From assembly GCA_019359035.1 (NCBI GenBank), contig JAHHIC010000058.1, positions 1 to 52,578 on the forward strand: 52,578 bases of DNA, read 5' to 3'. Below the pieces are notes generated by a model that was not told where the DNA came from, made no database searches, and worked only from the letters and a program-made list of their open reading frames with translations. Below, piece by piece: positions 8,514 through 17,041 of this stretch. The position numbers and the translations under genes were made by a program. Origin of the DNA: Scytonematopsis contorta HA4267-MV1 (GTDB taxonomy: Bacteria; Cyanobacteriota; Cyanobacteriia; Cyanobacteriales; Nostocaceae). Within the stretch, counting starts at the first letter, position 1, and every line of letters starts with the position of its first letter.

Positions 8514-9926
8514 AACTAAAGCCTTGAGTAAAGCTTGAAGTTTAAGTTGAACTTCTGCGAGTTCTTTGTCTGGGTCAGAACCAGCGACGATACCAGCACC
8601 AGCATAAAGTCTAGCTCGTTTACCATCTATTAATGCTGACCGAATACCAACAATAAATTCACAATTTCCATCTGAATCTATCCAACCTAAGGGAGCAGCA
8701 TATAACCCCCTTTCAAAGCTTTCACAGAAACGAATTTCATTACAGGCAATTTCTGGTTCTGCTCCTGCAACTGCGGGTGTCGGATGCAATTGAGCTACTA
8801 TCTGTAAAGGGTGAACGTTAGCTGGTACTTTTGCATTAATAGGCGTCCACAAGTGTTGAATATTAGATAATTGCCGCAAACGAGGTGTCAGTACTTGGGG
8901 TAATAAACCTAATTGAGAAAGACGTTGAGTAATAAATTCGGTTACTAACGTATGTTCGTGTCTTTCTTTTTGGCTGCTAAGTAAACGGTTTGCATTTGCT
9001 GCATCTTCTTCCGGTGTTTGACCTCGTGGTGCTGAACCTGCTAAAGCATCGGTAATTAATTGCTGTTTATTAATGCTAATTAATCGTTCTGGACTAGCCC
9101 CAATAAAGTTTTGTCCTTTGCCGTTACTGGTTAAAAAAGTACAACAGTTGGGATGCAATTGTCGTAAATTATCTAACGATTGGCACAAGTTAAAATTATT
9201 GCTTGAAGTTACATCTAAAACATCTGCTAATACTACTTTAGTTAATTGCTGAGTACTTATTTTTTCTAATGCTGAAACAACTGACTGTTTAAACTTTTCT
9301 GTATTAATAACATTTTTTTTACTAAATTTATCTTGAGCATAATTAATATTTCGCGGATAATATTCCAAAGAATATATAACTTCTACTTTATGGCTTAGGA
9401 CTTGCAATAATCTTCTAATATTGACGCAACCGTTAATAATTACATTGGCAACCAGTACACTGCGTTCGTTTTTTACAACAATTTGCCAGCGTGGAAGGAA
9501 TACACTTGCTGCTGGGAATGGATAATTGACTTGAGTGTTTTCATTAAAGAAACCAAAGCTGTAAAAAAAGTATGGTTTAGCAAAAGATGGATTGGTATTT
9601 CCATAATTTGTAATATTTTCCAGACAAAATCTGGTGAATTCTTCTACCTCAGTAAATCGCTGTTTACCGGAAGTTTCAAATTTTGCTGCGCTTCCAATTC
9701 CTGCTATTACTTCCCCCTTGCTTTTGTTTTCCCAATAAAAATTTAGGTCGTCTTGCTGCGCTAGCTTCTCAAATACAACTAGCGGGTCAACCAAGTCAAT
9801 ATCCAGTGAAATGCTGACTATTCGCGTGGAATTGGTTTTCAGGCATTTCTCCTGAACTGCGGAAAGAAATTTGTCTAACTCCTCATTATAAACCAAAAAG
9901 TTGTTGCGACATGTTGAAACTGTCAT
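8511..9926 (-). CDS. menF: Isochorismate synthase
   Basis: Converts chorismate to isochorismate, the first committed step of phylloquinone (vitamin K1) synthesis in cyanobacteria. The 471-aa protein has the chorismate-binding domain in its C-terminal half: KVVLAD, NFIGASPERL, DALAGSAPRG, HPTPAVAG and the closing RLYAGAGIVAGSDP. All are standard in isochorismate synthases and related MST enzymes. The lone-subunit form and the gene neighbourhood (menA, menE) favour MenF over anthranilate or salicylate synthase. The gene is divergent from menA across 393 bp, which probably holds promoters for both. The stop codon is fused to a heptamer repeat tract. Confidence 0.95.
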   Translation of the reverse strand: MTVSTCRNNFLVYNEELDKFLSAVQEKCLKTNSTRIVSISLDIDLVDPLVVFEKLAQQDDLNFYWENKSKGEVIAGIGSAAKFETSGKQRFTEVEEFTRFCLENITNYGNTNPSFAKPYFFYSFGFFNENTQVNYPFPAASVFLPRWQIVVKNERSVLVANVIINGCVNIRRLLQVLSHKVEVIYSLEYYPRNINYAQDKFSKKNVINTEKFKQSVVSALEKISTQQLTKVVLADVLDVTSSNNFNLCQSLDNLRQLHPNCCTFLTSNGKGQNFIGASPERLISINKQQLITDALAGSAPRGQTPEEDAANANRLLSSQKERHEHTLVTEFITQRLSQLGLLPQVLTPRLRQLSNIQHLWTPINAKVPANVHPLQIVAQLHPTPAVAGAEPEIACNEIRFCESFERGLYAAPLGWIDSDGNCEFIVGIRSALIDGKRARLYAGAGIVAGSDPDKELAEVQLKLQALLKALV

Positions 9927-10319
9927 GAGCCTCTAAAGAATAGTAAATTTTTTTTAAGTTATCTTCCTAAAGGGCAATAAATTATGGTCGTATTTCTACA
10001 AGTAACACGAACTGTTGCTCTTTAGGAAGTAAGAAGGAAGAAGGAATAACGGAGCCTTCTCTATGCAGTAGTCTGTGTTTTTGTCAATCAATCGCAATAT
10101 ATCGTTGTCCTTTGTCTCCAGGGAGGTTTGAAATTAAAAGCATCAAAACTTGCTGATTTTGTTTGCCTAAATTAAAAGGATAAAGTATTAAGGTAACAAC
10201 TTAAAGTCTCAAGGTGAAGTATAAAAAGTGAGGATGCACATTTTAGCTTGAATTGTTTTTTTGTTCAAAAAAATTCATACTTGTTAATCAGATTCTTGTG
10301 ATTCAATTAATCGTAACCT
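9927..10319. promoter_or_regulatory. Divergent menF/menA promoter region with hairpin
   Basis: A 393-bp gap between the diverging starts of menF and menA. It holds a 15-bp inverted repeat with one mismatch, 9963-9977 and 10015-10029 (CTTCCTAAAGGGCAA with TTGCTCTTTAGGAAG). This falls in the likely 5' leader of menF and could form a hairpin in its transcript. No coding sequence is visible. Promoter boxes could not be fixed with confidence. Confidence 0.5.
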
Positions 10320-11216
10320 ATGACTACAAAACTGATTTCATACCCCAATACCAAATTATGGCTAGCGGCAATTAAACCGCCAATGTATAGTGTAGCTATT
10401 ATGCCCATCTGTGTGGGAACAGCTATCGCATTTGCCGAGACCCAAAATTTTAATGCTACAATTTTTACAACTTTTTTAGGAGCGGCAATTCTAATTTTGG
10501 CATGGGAAAATATCAGTAATGATGTTTTTGACTCAGAAACGGGTATTGATGAAAACAAACATCATTCGTTAGTAAATTTAACTGGTAACAAATTTTTAGT
10601 ATTTTGGCTGGGAAATATTTTTTTGTTGCTGGGTTTATTAGGGATATTAGCCATTGCATGGTGGCAACAAGATTTAACGGTGTTAGGATTAATATCGTTA
10701 TGCTGTGCTTTAGGTTATTGTTACCAAGGGCCCCCTTTCCGTTTAGGGTATAGGGGTTTAGGAGAAATTCTTTGTTTTTTTGCTTTCGGACCTGTAGGAA
10801 TATCAGCAGTATACTACAGTCAAACCCAGAGTTGGTCATGGCATAGTTTAGCAGCTTCAATCATAGTCGGTATTGCTACAAGTTTAATATTATTTTGCTC
10901 CCACTTTCATCAAGTTAAAGATGATTTAGCTGCTGGAAAACTTTCTCCCATAGTTCGTCTTGGAACTGCTACAGGTGCAAATATTTTGACTTGGTTTACG
11001 GCTAGTATTTATGCGATAAACTTTGCGTTTGTCCTGTTGGGTATTTTTCCTGTGTGGACACTAATGAGCTTCGGAAGTTTACCTTTTGCCTTTAAGCTAT
11101 GTCGTCACGTCCAAGAATTTCATAATCAACCAGAAAAAGTCAGTAACTCTAAATTTATTGCTGTTGCTGTACATTTTTGGTGCTGTTTATTATTTGGCTT
11201 GGGATTTGTATTTTAG
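10320..11216 (+). CDS. menA: 1,4-dihydroxy-2-naphthoate phytyltransferase
   Basis: An integral membrane prenyltransferase of the UbiA superfamily that attaches the phytyl chain to 1,4-dihydroxy-2-naphthoate in phylloquinone synthesis. The 298-aa protein has about eight hydrophobic segments. The first Asp-rich motif appears as NDVFDSETGID near residues 63-73, and the second as HFHQVKDDLAAGKLS near residues 197-211. The sequence starts at ATG 10320 without a clear Shine-Dalgarno sequence. Its TAG stop is followed directly by GGAGTGGGG, the heptamer unit also seen after the menF and second lanM stops. Substrate assignment follows from neighbours menF and menE. Confidence 0.94.
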   Translation: MTTKLISYPNTKLWLAAIKPPMYSVAIMPICVGTAIAFAETQNFNATIFTTFLGAAILILAWENISNDVFDSETGIDENKHHSLVNLTGNKFLVFWLGNIFLLLGLLGILAIAWWQQDLTVLGLISLCCALGYCYQGPPFRLGYRGLGEILCFFAFGPVGISAVYYSQTQSWSWHSLAASIIVGIATSLILFCSHFHQVKDDLAAGKLSPIVRLGTATGANILTWFTASIYAINFAFVLLGIFPVWTLMSFGSLPFAFKLCRHVQEFHNQPEKVSNSKFIAVAVHFWCCLLFGLGFVF

Positions 11217-11300
11217 GGAGTGGGGATAACAATTCGCAATTCGCAATTCGCAATTCGCAATTAATAATTGGGAATGGGGAGTGGGGAGTGGGGAATAATC
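11214..11300. repeat. Heptamer repeat tract between menA and menE
   Basis: Contains GGGAGTGGGG at the menA stop, four copies of the 7-bp unit CAATTCG (11230-11260), and further GGGGAGT units (11274-11295). It makes up nearly all of the gap between the two genes. The same CAATTCG and GGGGAGT combination recurs at 14354-14474. Confidence 0.92.
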
Positions 11301-11324
11301 AGCTATTGTTTATGACTGGGATTT

Positions 11325-12749
11325 ATGAATAAAGTTTTAGATTTTCTTGGACAACAAAATTCTTTTGAGCTAATTAGCCATGAAGGTTATCTATTTTCGC
11401 AAAGAGTCGAAAAATTATATTCATACTTATTAAGATATATCGCTGAATTTGAAAAATATCCAGCAATAGTTTTAGCAGAACGCGAACCCGTACAATTTTT
11501 AGCTACTTTTACCGCTGCTTGTGCAGCAAATTGTCCAGTTTTTTTATGTAATCCCGATTGGGGAACACAAGAATGGTATCAAGTTTTTCACCTAATTCAA
11601 CCAGATATTATTTGCGGAACCCCCTCTTCCCCCCTTCTTCCCCCCCTCCCCCCCTCTCCCCCTCCTTTCTTCCCCCACTCCCAACTCCCCATTCCCCACT
11701 CCCCAAAAATAATGATTCCCACCGGTGGTTCTTCTGGGAAAATTAAGTTCGCTGTCCACACTTGGGATACTTTGATGGCGTCTGTGTATGGATTTACACA
11801 ATATTTTCAGTTACAAGAAGTTAATTCATTTTGTGTTTTACCTCTGTACCATGTCAGTGGGTTGATGCAATTTATGCGCTCATTTACTACTGGTGGAAAA
11901 CTAGTGGTAATACCATTCAAGGAGTTACTAACTGGAGATAAAGAGAATATAAAACCAGAAGATTTTTTTATCTCTCTTGTTCCGACTCAGCTACAAGGTT
12001 TGCTGCAAAATTGCGATTCCATTAATTGGTTAAGGAAATTTAAAACTGTACTATTGGGAGGAGCTCCTGCTTGGGAAGAACTTTTCGAGAAAGTAAGATA
12101 TTACGAAATTAGGCTAGCACCAACTTATGGTATGACAGAAACAGCCTCCCAAATTGCTACCCTAAAGCCAGATGATTTTCTCAAAGGAAAGGCTAATTCT
12201 GGTCAAGTACTTCCACATGCACAAGTGATTATTCGTAATGATGCAGGGGAAATTATTAATGCAAACCAAATCGGAAATATTACTATTAAAGCTAATTCTT
12301 TAACACTTGGTTATTATAAAGATACACACGAAAAAACACAAGAAGAAGATTACTTGCAAGTCGATGATTTAGGATTTATTGACACAGAGGGATATTTAAA
12401 TATAGTTGGACGTAACAGCGACAAAATTATTACGGGTGGTGAGAATGTTTATCCAATAGAGGTTGAAGCGGCTATTAGAACAACCGAAATGGTGAAAGAT
12501 GTTTGTGTAATTGGTATTCCAGATAAATATTGGGGACAAGCTGTCACTGCAATTTATATTCCTCAATATATTGCCCAAAATTTTTGTACCGTAGAAATAG
12601 AAAAATTACTTAAAAATAAACTCAGCAAATTTAAAATTCCCAAACATTGGATTCCAATGGAAAATTTACCCCGTAACAGCCAAGGTAAAATTAACCGTCA
12701 ACAACTACAGGAAATTGCAACAAATTTCCTGGAAATAAACCTAGTATAA
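11325..12749 (+). CDS. menE: O-succinylbenzoate--CoA ligase
   Basis: Activates o-succinylbenzoate to its CoA ester for ring closure in phylloquinone synthesis. The 474-aa protein belongs to the ANL (acyl-CoA synthetase) superfamily. It has the phosphate-binding loop IMIPTGGSSGKIKF near residues 129-142, the LAPTYGMTETAS motif (A5) near residue 265, the DDLGFIDTEGYLNIVGR hinge region (A8), and the catalytic lysine segment PRNSQGKINRQQL near the C-terminus. Residues 99-128 are a Pro/Ser-rich low-complexity insert encoded by C-rich repeats just before the phosphate loop. The reading frame stays open, so the enzyme is probably functional. It is convergent with the thioesterase gene, 16 bp away. 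Confidence 0.95.
   Translation: MNKVLDFLGQQNSFELISHEGYLFSQRVEKLYSYLLRYIAEFEKYPAIVLAEREPVQFLATFTAACAANCPVFLCNPDWGTQEWYQVFHLIQPDIICGTPSSPLLPPLPPSPPPFFPHSQLPIPHSPKIMIPTGGSSGKIKFAVHTWDTLMASVYGFTQYFQLQEVNSFCVLPLYHVSGLMQFMRSFTTGGKLVVIPFKELLTGDKENIKPEDFFISLVPTQLQGLLQNCDSINWLRKFKTVLLGGAPAWEELFEKVRYYEIRLAPTYGMTETASQIATLKPDDFLKGKANSGQVLPHAQVIIRNDAGEIINANQIGNITIKANSLTLGYYKDTHEKTQEEDYLQVDDLGFIDTEGYLNIVGRNSDKIITGGENVYPIEVEAAIRTTEMVKDVCVIGIPDKYWGQAVTAIYIPQYIAQNFCTVEIEKLLKNKLSKFKIPKHWIPMENLPRNSQGKINRQQLQEIATNFLEINLV
11619..11708. repeat. C-rich heptamer tract inside menE
   Basis: A run of CCCCCTC/CCCCACT-type units lying in frame within the menE coding region and encoding a Pro/Ser/His-rich segment (residues 99-128). 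The 3' part (CCCCATTCCCCACTCCCC) is the same unit seen as intergenic repeats elsewhere in the window. Confidence 0.9.
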
Positions 12750-12765
12750 GAAAATCCTTTCTGCA

Positions 12766-13212
12766 CTACATAACTTCCCTAGATTTTCTCCTTAGAGCTT
12801 CCTCCCTGTCTTTGCGATTAGTTTCTAACCACTCAGATATTTCGTCAGGAAATTCTCTTTTATTTCTAGTACTAGTATCAATACAAACATGCCTAGTTTG
12901 AGCTTTAGCCACCACAAATAAATCGACTAAAATTTCATAAGCTATCTCAAATTTATCAACACCTTGCTTGTAAGGAATTAAACTGACAACTAACTTATCA
13001 CCACAAGATATAGGACGGAAAAAATCCACATTGGCATGTATGATAGGAAAAGCAATAGGTGGATGGGTAAAAAATTCTTTAAGATTAATCCCTACTGAAG
13101 CAATAGATTCTTCATAGGCTTCATGACATATTGCTAAAATATTAGCGAAATATACTACTCCAGCAGCATCTGTGTCTTGAAACCTAACCGTACGGTGATA
13201 AGTAAACGTCAT
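12766..13212 (-). CDS. 1,4-dihydroxy-2-naphthoyl-CoA hydrolase (hot-dog thioesterase)
   Basis: Hydrolyses DHNA-CoA to 1,4-dihydroxy-2-naphthoate, the substrate of MenA. The 148-aa protein is a single hot-dog domain of the 4-hydroxybenzoyl-CoA thioesterase type. The catalytic-aspartate motif [15 protein letters not shown] lies at residues 10-24 (Asp14 or Asp16), followed by a long helix ([15 protein letters not shown]). The size is normal. The location next to menE supports the DHNA-CoA role. It is on the same strand as and 53 bp downstream of the HopA1 family gene, so it may be cotranscribed with the kinase/HopA1 pair. The ATG at 13212 fits the family N-terminus. Confidence 0.9.
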   Translation of the reverse strand: MTFTYHRTVRFQDTDAAGVVYFANILAICHEAYEESIASVGINLKEFFTHPPIAFPIIHANVDFFRPISCGDKLVVSLIPYKQGVDKFEIAYEILVDLFVVAKAQTRHVCIDTSTRNKREFPDEISEWLETNRKDREEALRRKSREVM

Positions 13213-13265
13213 AATTAAATGAAGGAAGAGGGAAAAAGCCTTCTTCCTTAATTATGTCCCCAATA

Positions 13266-14351
13266 TTAATTAAATGGGTAGTATATATCCTCCGAATCAG
13301 GATTTAAATAAGGACGTTGTAAATCAATAGAATACTGAGCAAAATGTTTACCAATTTCTGTTAATCTTTGCTGGGTAGAATTTTCACCTTTTTCCCAAGC
13401 TGACAACAAAGCATTAGCAACTATTTGACAACGATTCATCCCAAAACTTTCTTGAGCAGCAAATTTTTGACTTGGTTCTTCGGCTACACTCAATCCTGGG
13501 GCTAAAAATTTAGTAAATAATGGAATTTCTGGTTGGAAGTAAAAGTGATTTTTGATATAAATTTCTTGTAATACATCTCTAATTATTTGATAGTTTTCTC
13601 TTTCAAAATAGAGTACACCAGAGTCATAACGACCGTAAGCATAAGGGTTATATAAAACATGAAAGCTAAAGGGTATTTCCGCAACATTTAACTCTCTGGT
13701 AAGAATATCCATCAAAGCAACTGCACCAGAAGGAGTAATATTTAAATAAATACGTCCTATTCCCAAATTTACATCTGGATTTTGCTGTTCTTGACCCACA
13801 TTGCTCACAGCTACATAGTAGCCATTTTGTAAGCGATTTTTAGGCATCCAAATTTCAACGGACTTCCCAACTCCAGCATTTTTGTGATGTGGTTGGAGAT
13901 GTAAATCTCTTTCCAAATGTAATGTTAAGCCTCCTTTACAAACAGCTAAACTACCATCAACTTCTTTTCTCAAAACTTCCCAATCACAGTCAAAATAACC
14001 AGTCCCGTGATTATGTTCATTTAGTTGTTCGTAAAATTGCCAATCAATCCCAAAAGTAGAGTTATTTTCTAAGTTTTGGTGTAATTGATAATCTATATTC
14101 TCCTCATTAACTGCTAAAAAACTTTGTAAAGAACCGCTGTAATAAATGCCAAACAAAAAATTTCGTAGCAACAAACTAAGGTATTTCCGTTTTAATGTTG
14201 TCGAAGTTTGTTGAAACCTTTGTGCAACCGTAGCTGGTAACGCAAAAGGTTGAAAATTAGGATGATAAATACAAAAGTTAGATTCTATATGGATATTACT
14301 AGCAATATCCTGTAAAGAAAATAGTGGTTGTTTAACGAAAGTATCTAGCAT
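13266..14351 (-). CDS. HopA1-family protein (possible phospho-Ser/Thr lyase partner)
   Basis: A 361-aa protein of the HopA1 family. The family is named after a Pseudomonas type III effector but is common in cyanobacteria. Recognised blocks are YLSLLLRNFLFGIYYSGS, LHLQPHHKNAGVGKSVEIWMP, the RIYLNITPSGAVALMD strand, VLYNPYAYGRYDSGVLYF and LFTKFLAPGLSVAEEP. In class V lanthipeptide and thioamitide clusters a HopA1 protein works with an APH-like kinase to dehydrate Ser/Thr. Here the APH-like gene lies just upstream on the same strand. The longer frame from 14396 would add 15 residues encoded by heptamer repeats, so I chose the ATG at 14351, which gives MLDTFVKQPL. There is no clear ribosome binding site. 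Confidence 0.85.
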   Translation of the reverse strand: MLDTFVKQPLFSLQDIASNIHIESNFCIYHPNFQPFALPATVAQRFQQTSTTLKRKYLSLLLRNFLFGIYYSGSLQSFLAVNEENIDYQLHQNLENNSTFGIDWQFYEQLNEHNHGTGYFDCDWEVLRKEVDGSLAVCKGGLTLHLERDLHLQPHHKNAGVGKSVEIWMPKNRLQNGYYVAVSNVGQEQQNPDVNLGIGRIYLNITPSGAVALMDILTRELNVAEIPFSFHVLYNPYAYGRYDSGVLYFERENYQIIRDVLQEIYIKNHFYFQPEIPLFTKFLAPGLSVAEEPSQKFAAQESFGMNRCQIVANALLSAWEKGENSTQQRLTEIGKHFAQYSIDLQRPYLNPDSEDIYYPFN

Positions 14352-14353
14352 TG

Positions 14354-14474
14354 TATTGGGGAGTGGGGAGTGGGAGAAACAATTCGCAATTCGCAATTCG
14401 CAATTCGCAATTAGTTGAATAATTATTTAACTAATTGCGAACTGTATTTGGAGTAGGGAGTGGGGGGAAGAGTT
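14354..14474. repeat. Heptamer repeat tract between HopA1 and kinase genes
   Basis: GGGGAGT units (14356-14372), four CAATTCG units (14381-14408), an 11-bp inverted repeat (14406-14416 with 14429-14439, CGCAATTAGTT/AACTAATTGCG), and then a further GGAGTAGGGAGTGGGG run. It fills the 124-bp gap between the two genes and puts the HopA1 translation start directly beside a repeat. Confidence 0.92.
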
Positions 14475-14475
14475 A

Positions 14476-15708
14476 TTAACAACCACGTAAACGTGTTTTA
14501 TGGTGATAAATTGGCATCAAATTATTACCTTTATCCCGTATGACCACTTTAGTCATCTTAGTAAATGGTCTTGTAATTTCTGATTCAGAAGCTCCAAAAA
14601 TAGTCTGTACCGATTGCTGGGGAATTGTCAGTAAAAGCTTAGCTACTTGCAGCATACAAATATGTGTATTATTAAAGATTTTATTACAGTTGAAATTGTC
14701 TTTAATATGATTAAATAGTGCTAAGCCAGCAAACTGAACAACTCTTAATAGCAAATCTTGTCGATATTCTAAAATTGCTGGAAAAGTCTTTAGATAAGCT
14801 TTAATCAAAGCTAGTATTGATGGTTGAATATCTTCGAGTGGTGTTACCGCTAAAAGTAAAGATTCTTCAAAATCAAGAGTCGGGTCTACCACAAGACTCG
14901 ACAACCATATTTTCAAATAATTTGCCACTAAAGTACCCAACTCGTAAGCTGGGTCTCCCCAAGCACAAGCTTCCCAGTCAATAATTCTGACTACTGGATT
15001 GTCTAGGGACTCAAAACGTGAGTGCAGTAATATATTCTCTAATTTCAAGTCATTATGGGTTAAGCAGCAAGGCTTCCAGTCTGAAGCTAACTCCGCAATA
15101 GCCGCTTCCAAACTATCGTAATGTTGATAGAGAAAATAAAATTTTAACGCTTCTGTCGGAACGTTGCCAAAAATTTCTGGACCAACTAACCCAATCGTCT
15201 GTGCTGGATTATAAAATTGATAGCCAAACACACCCTTGGGAGTTGCCGCTATAAAATTTCGGTATTCCCTACAATTAAAGGTAGCACGATGTAATGTTGC
15301 TAGAGTCGTACCTATAGTGCTGGCAATTTCCCTTGGGAAAATATTATTTTTTTTGTAAAAATAACCTAACTCTAAATACTCCGTTAGGTAGTTGCGGACA
15401 AGTATGTTATTATCCTCATCAAAATGCACTACCAACGAGTTAATCGCAGCAATGTTGCTAAGAACTGGCTCATTACATAGCAATTGATGAAATAGCCACT
15501 CTTTAAATAGTTGTTGTGGGGTTCCCTCGTTGTCTGGGTAACCTCCCTGCTTAACAAGTAGCCTGTGATTGTCTGCCGAAACCAGTAAATTTAGATTATT
15601 GCTGCTTTTTAGCAACTCTACTTTGGCAAACGCTCCATCTTCCGAGCTACGCAGGCCCGTATCTTGTAGATACTGGATAACGTTTTGAGAAGATAGTGAA
15701 GAAATCAT
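14476..15708 (-). CDS. APH-like phosphotransferase
   Basis: A 410-aa kinase of the aminoglycoside phosphotransferase/choline kinase fold. The catalytic loop THNDLKLENILL has His218 and Asp220, and the metal-binding motif is IIDWEACAWGDPAYELGTL with Asp244. The N-terminal lobe carries VSADNHRLLVKQGG and a conserved Glu-containing region. In class V lanthipeptide and thioamitide pathways such a kinase phosphorylates Ser/Thr of a precursor before HopA1-assisted elimination. The substrate here is not known. An AGGA-like ribosome binding site (TAGGAAAC) precedes the ATG at 15708. The downstream gene on the same strand is the HopA1 family gene. Confidence 0.85.
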   Translation of the reverse strand: MISSLSSQNVIQYLQDTGLRSSEDGAFAKVELLKSSNNLNLLVSADNHRLLVKQGGYPDNEGTPQQLFKEWLFHQLLCNEPVLSNIAAINSLVVHFDEDNNILVRNYLTEYLELGYFYKKNNIFPREIASTIGTTLATLHRATFNCREYRNFIAATPKGVFGYQFYNPAQTIGLVGPEIFGNVPTEALKFYFLYQHYDSLEAAIAELASDWKPCCLTHNDLKLENILLHSRFESLDNPVVRIIDWEACAWGDPAYELGTLVANYLKIWLSSLVVDPTLDFEESLLLAVTPLEDIQPSILALIKAYLKTFPAILEYRQDLLLRVVQFAGLALFNHIKDNFNCNKIFNNTHICMLQVAKLLLTIPQQSVQTIFGASESEITRPFTKMTKVVIRDKGNNLMPIYHHKTRLRGC

Positions 15709-15785
15709 GTATAGTTTCCTAGGTCGTTGATTGCTTAAAAAAAAAAGCTAACTCAAAATTTGCCTAGCTTCAGCAGTATTTTTCG

Positions 15786-15911
15786 TTAGATAGCAACAAT
15801 TGCTGCTGTATCTATAACGAGTTGTCTTATATAGTAATATCCGATATTCCCCGTAAATACTTGCCAAAATGGCAATCTTACCTTTATTCTTACTTTAAAT
15901 TTGGCTCTCAT
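15786..15911 (-). CDS. Candidate small ORF upstream of the APH/HopA1 pair
   Basis: A 41-codon frame 77 bp upstream of the kinase gene on the same strand, starting MRAKFKVRIKVRLPFWQVF. It is strongly basic at the N-terminus and hydrophobic at the C-terminus, with only two Thr, no Ser and no Cys. No Shine-Dalgarno sequence is visible. Position alone makes it a candidate peptide for the pair, but composition does not resemble known class V or thioamitide precursors. It may be chance. Confidence 0.2.
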   Translation of the reverse strand: MRAKFKVRIKVRLPFWQVFTGNIGYYYIRQLVIDTAAIVAI

Positions 15912-16585
15912 ACATAGTAAAGTTTTTAAATTAATAAGTAAACTTACTTAAGGTAGATAATTTGTGATTTCTATACGCAAGTACGTTCATAAATTTTTCA
16001 CCACAATTCAGTTCAAAATTTAGACTATAAAAAACACTAATCTAACTACGAATTTTTTCAGTTACACCAATACGTACAGCACTTATTAATTATTGTCCGG
16101 ATAAAATTTGATTATTTTTCCTGTACCGCGAAAATACCTGATAAACTAATTCATAGGCAAAACAACCCAATGGTATTTGGAACTCAAAGTATTTCTCCCT
16201 GTGTCTAATTACTTTGAAGCTAATCTCCTGTCAAATACCACCGAATAAGCAATAATTTGTAACTGCTGTAACATTTTTATTGTCATCCCAAAAGAGAAAT
16301 TTAACTCACTTCATTAATCACCATCCAAATTTGACATATTTCTTAACATTATTAAATAATGAATAAATTGAGATATTTTGTGATTTTTAATTATTTTAGC
16401 AAACTCATCAATACTTACGTTAACTTATACGTGAATATGATTTCAAATCATGAGAAAATTCTCATACAATTCTCATAAATATCATTTTAAATAAATAGAA
16501 AAGCTACTCATATTACATTTCACTAACAAACAAGTTAATTTGACTACAAATATCTAAATTTTTTATTAAATATATTTTTACTCTT

Positions 16586-16609
16586 CATTACCACCTGAAG
16601 GTGGTAATG
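16586..16609 (-). terminator. Possible terminator hairpin after the TMEM14-like gene
   Basis: A perfect 10-bp stem, CATTACCACC/GGTGGTAATG, with a TGAA loop, 22 bp beyond the stop of the minus-strand gene. The following sequence is AT-rich but lacks a clean T run, so function is uncertain. Confidence 0.4.
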
Positions 16610-16630
16610 GAGAATACCTATGTATCATCT

Positions 16631-16939
16631 CTAATTGGTGGTTAACATTACAGCCAAAGTAACCAGACCAAAGATACTCATCAAGCCAGCAGGCATAAAC
16701 TTGCGTGTTTTTACTAACCTAATAGCGAAAACTACAACTAGTAAACCAGTAACAGCTAACCCTAGTGTGAAACCCCAAGCTTGTCCCTGAAATAAGATAA
16801 CAGAAGCTAAAATCAGCAGTAAGCCTGTAATAGTCCCACTAATCAGTGACATTTTGCTACCAGCGTTTTGGTAGCCGATAATGCCACCAACTAACGCTAA
16901 AATACCATAAACGAGAACGGCGATAGTACTAAAAGTCAT
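16631..16939 (-). CDS. TMEM14-like small membrane protein
   Basis: A 102-aa protein made almost entirely of four short hydrophobic segments, with glycine-rich packing (LVYGILALVGGIIGYQNAGSKMSLISG). The GSKxSLISG turn and overall size fit the TMEM14/UPF0136 family. Members are small four-helix membrane proteins of mitochondria and plastids/cyanobacteria, with a suggested role in small-molecule export in eukaryotes. The substrate here is unknown. An AGGA ribosome binding site precedes the ATG at 16939. The gene is divergent from the AAA ATPase gene. Confidence 0.8.
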   Translation of the reverse strand: MTFSTIAVLVYGILALVGGIIGYQNAGSKMSLISGTITGLLLILASVILFQGQAWGFTLGLAVTGLLVVVFAIRLVKTRKFMPAGLMSIFGLVTLAVMLTTN

Positions 16940-17041
16940 CGTTTAATCCTGTTTAAAATTTGATTTTGTTGCCTGCTTCAGCTGACAATTTACCATAGCT
17001 ATGAACGCTAAATCACAATTTTTCTTTGACTCAGGTGCTTG

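Larger units (their letters stand above)
15709..16630. other. 922-bp gap upstream of the kinase gene
   Basis: Very AT-rich. No conserved gene is visible. The largest frames are a 41-codon minus-strand frame at 15786-15911 and a 39-codon plus-strand frame at about 16360-16479. Neither has a ribosome binding site. A 10-bp perfect hairpin is at 16586-16609. Confidence 0.6.
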
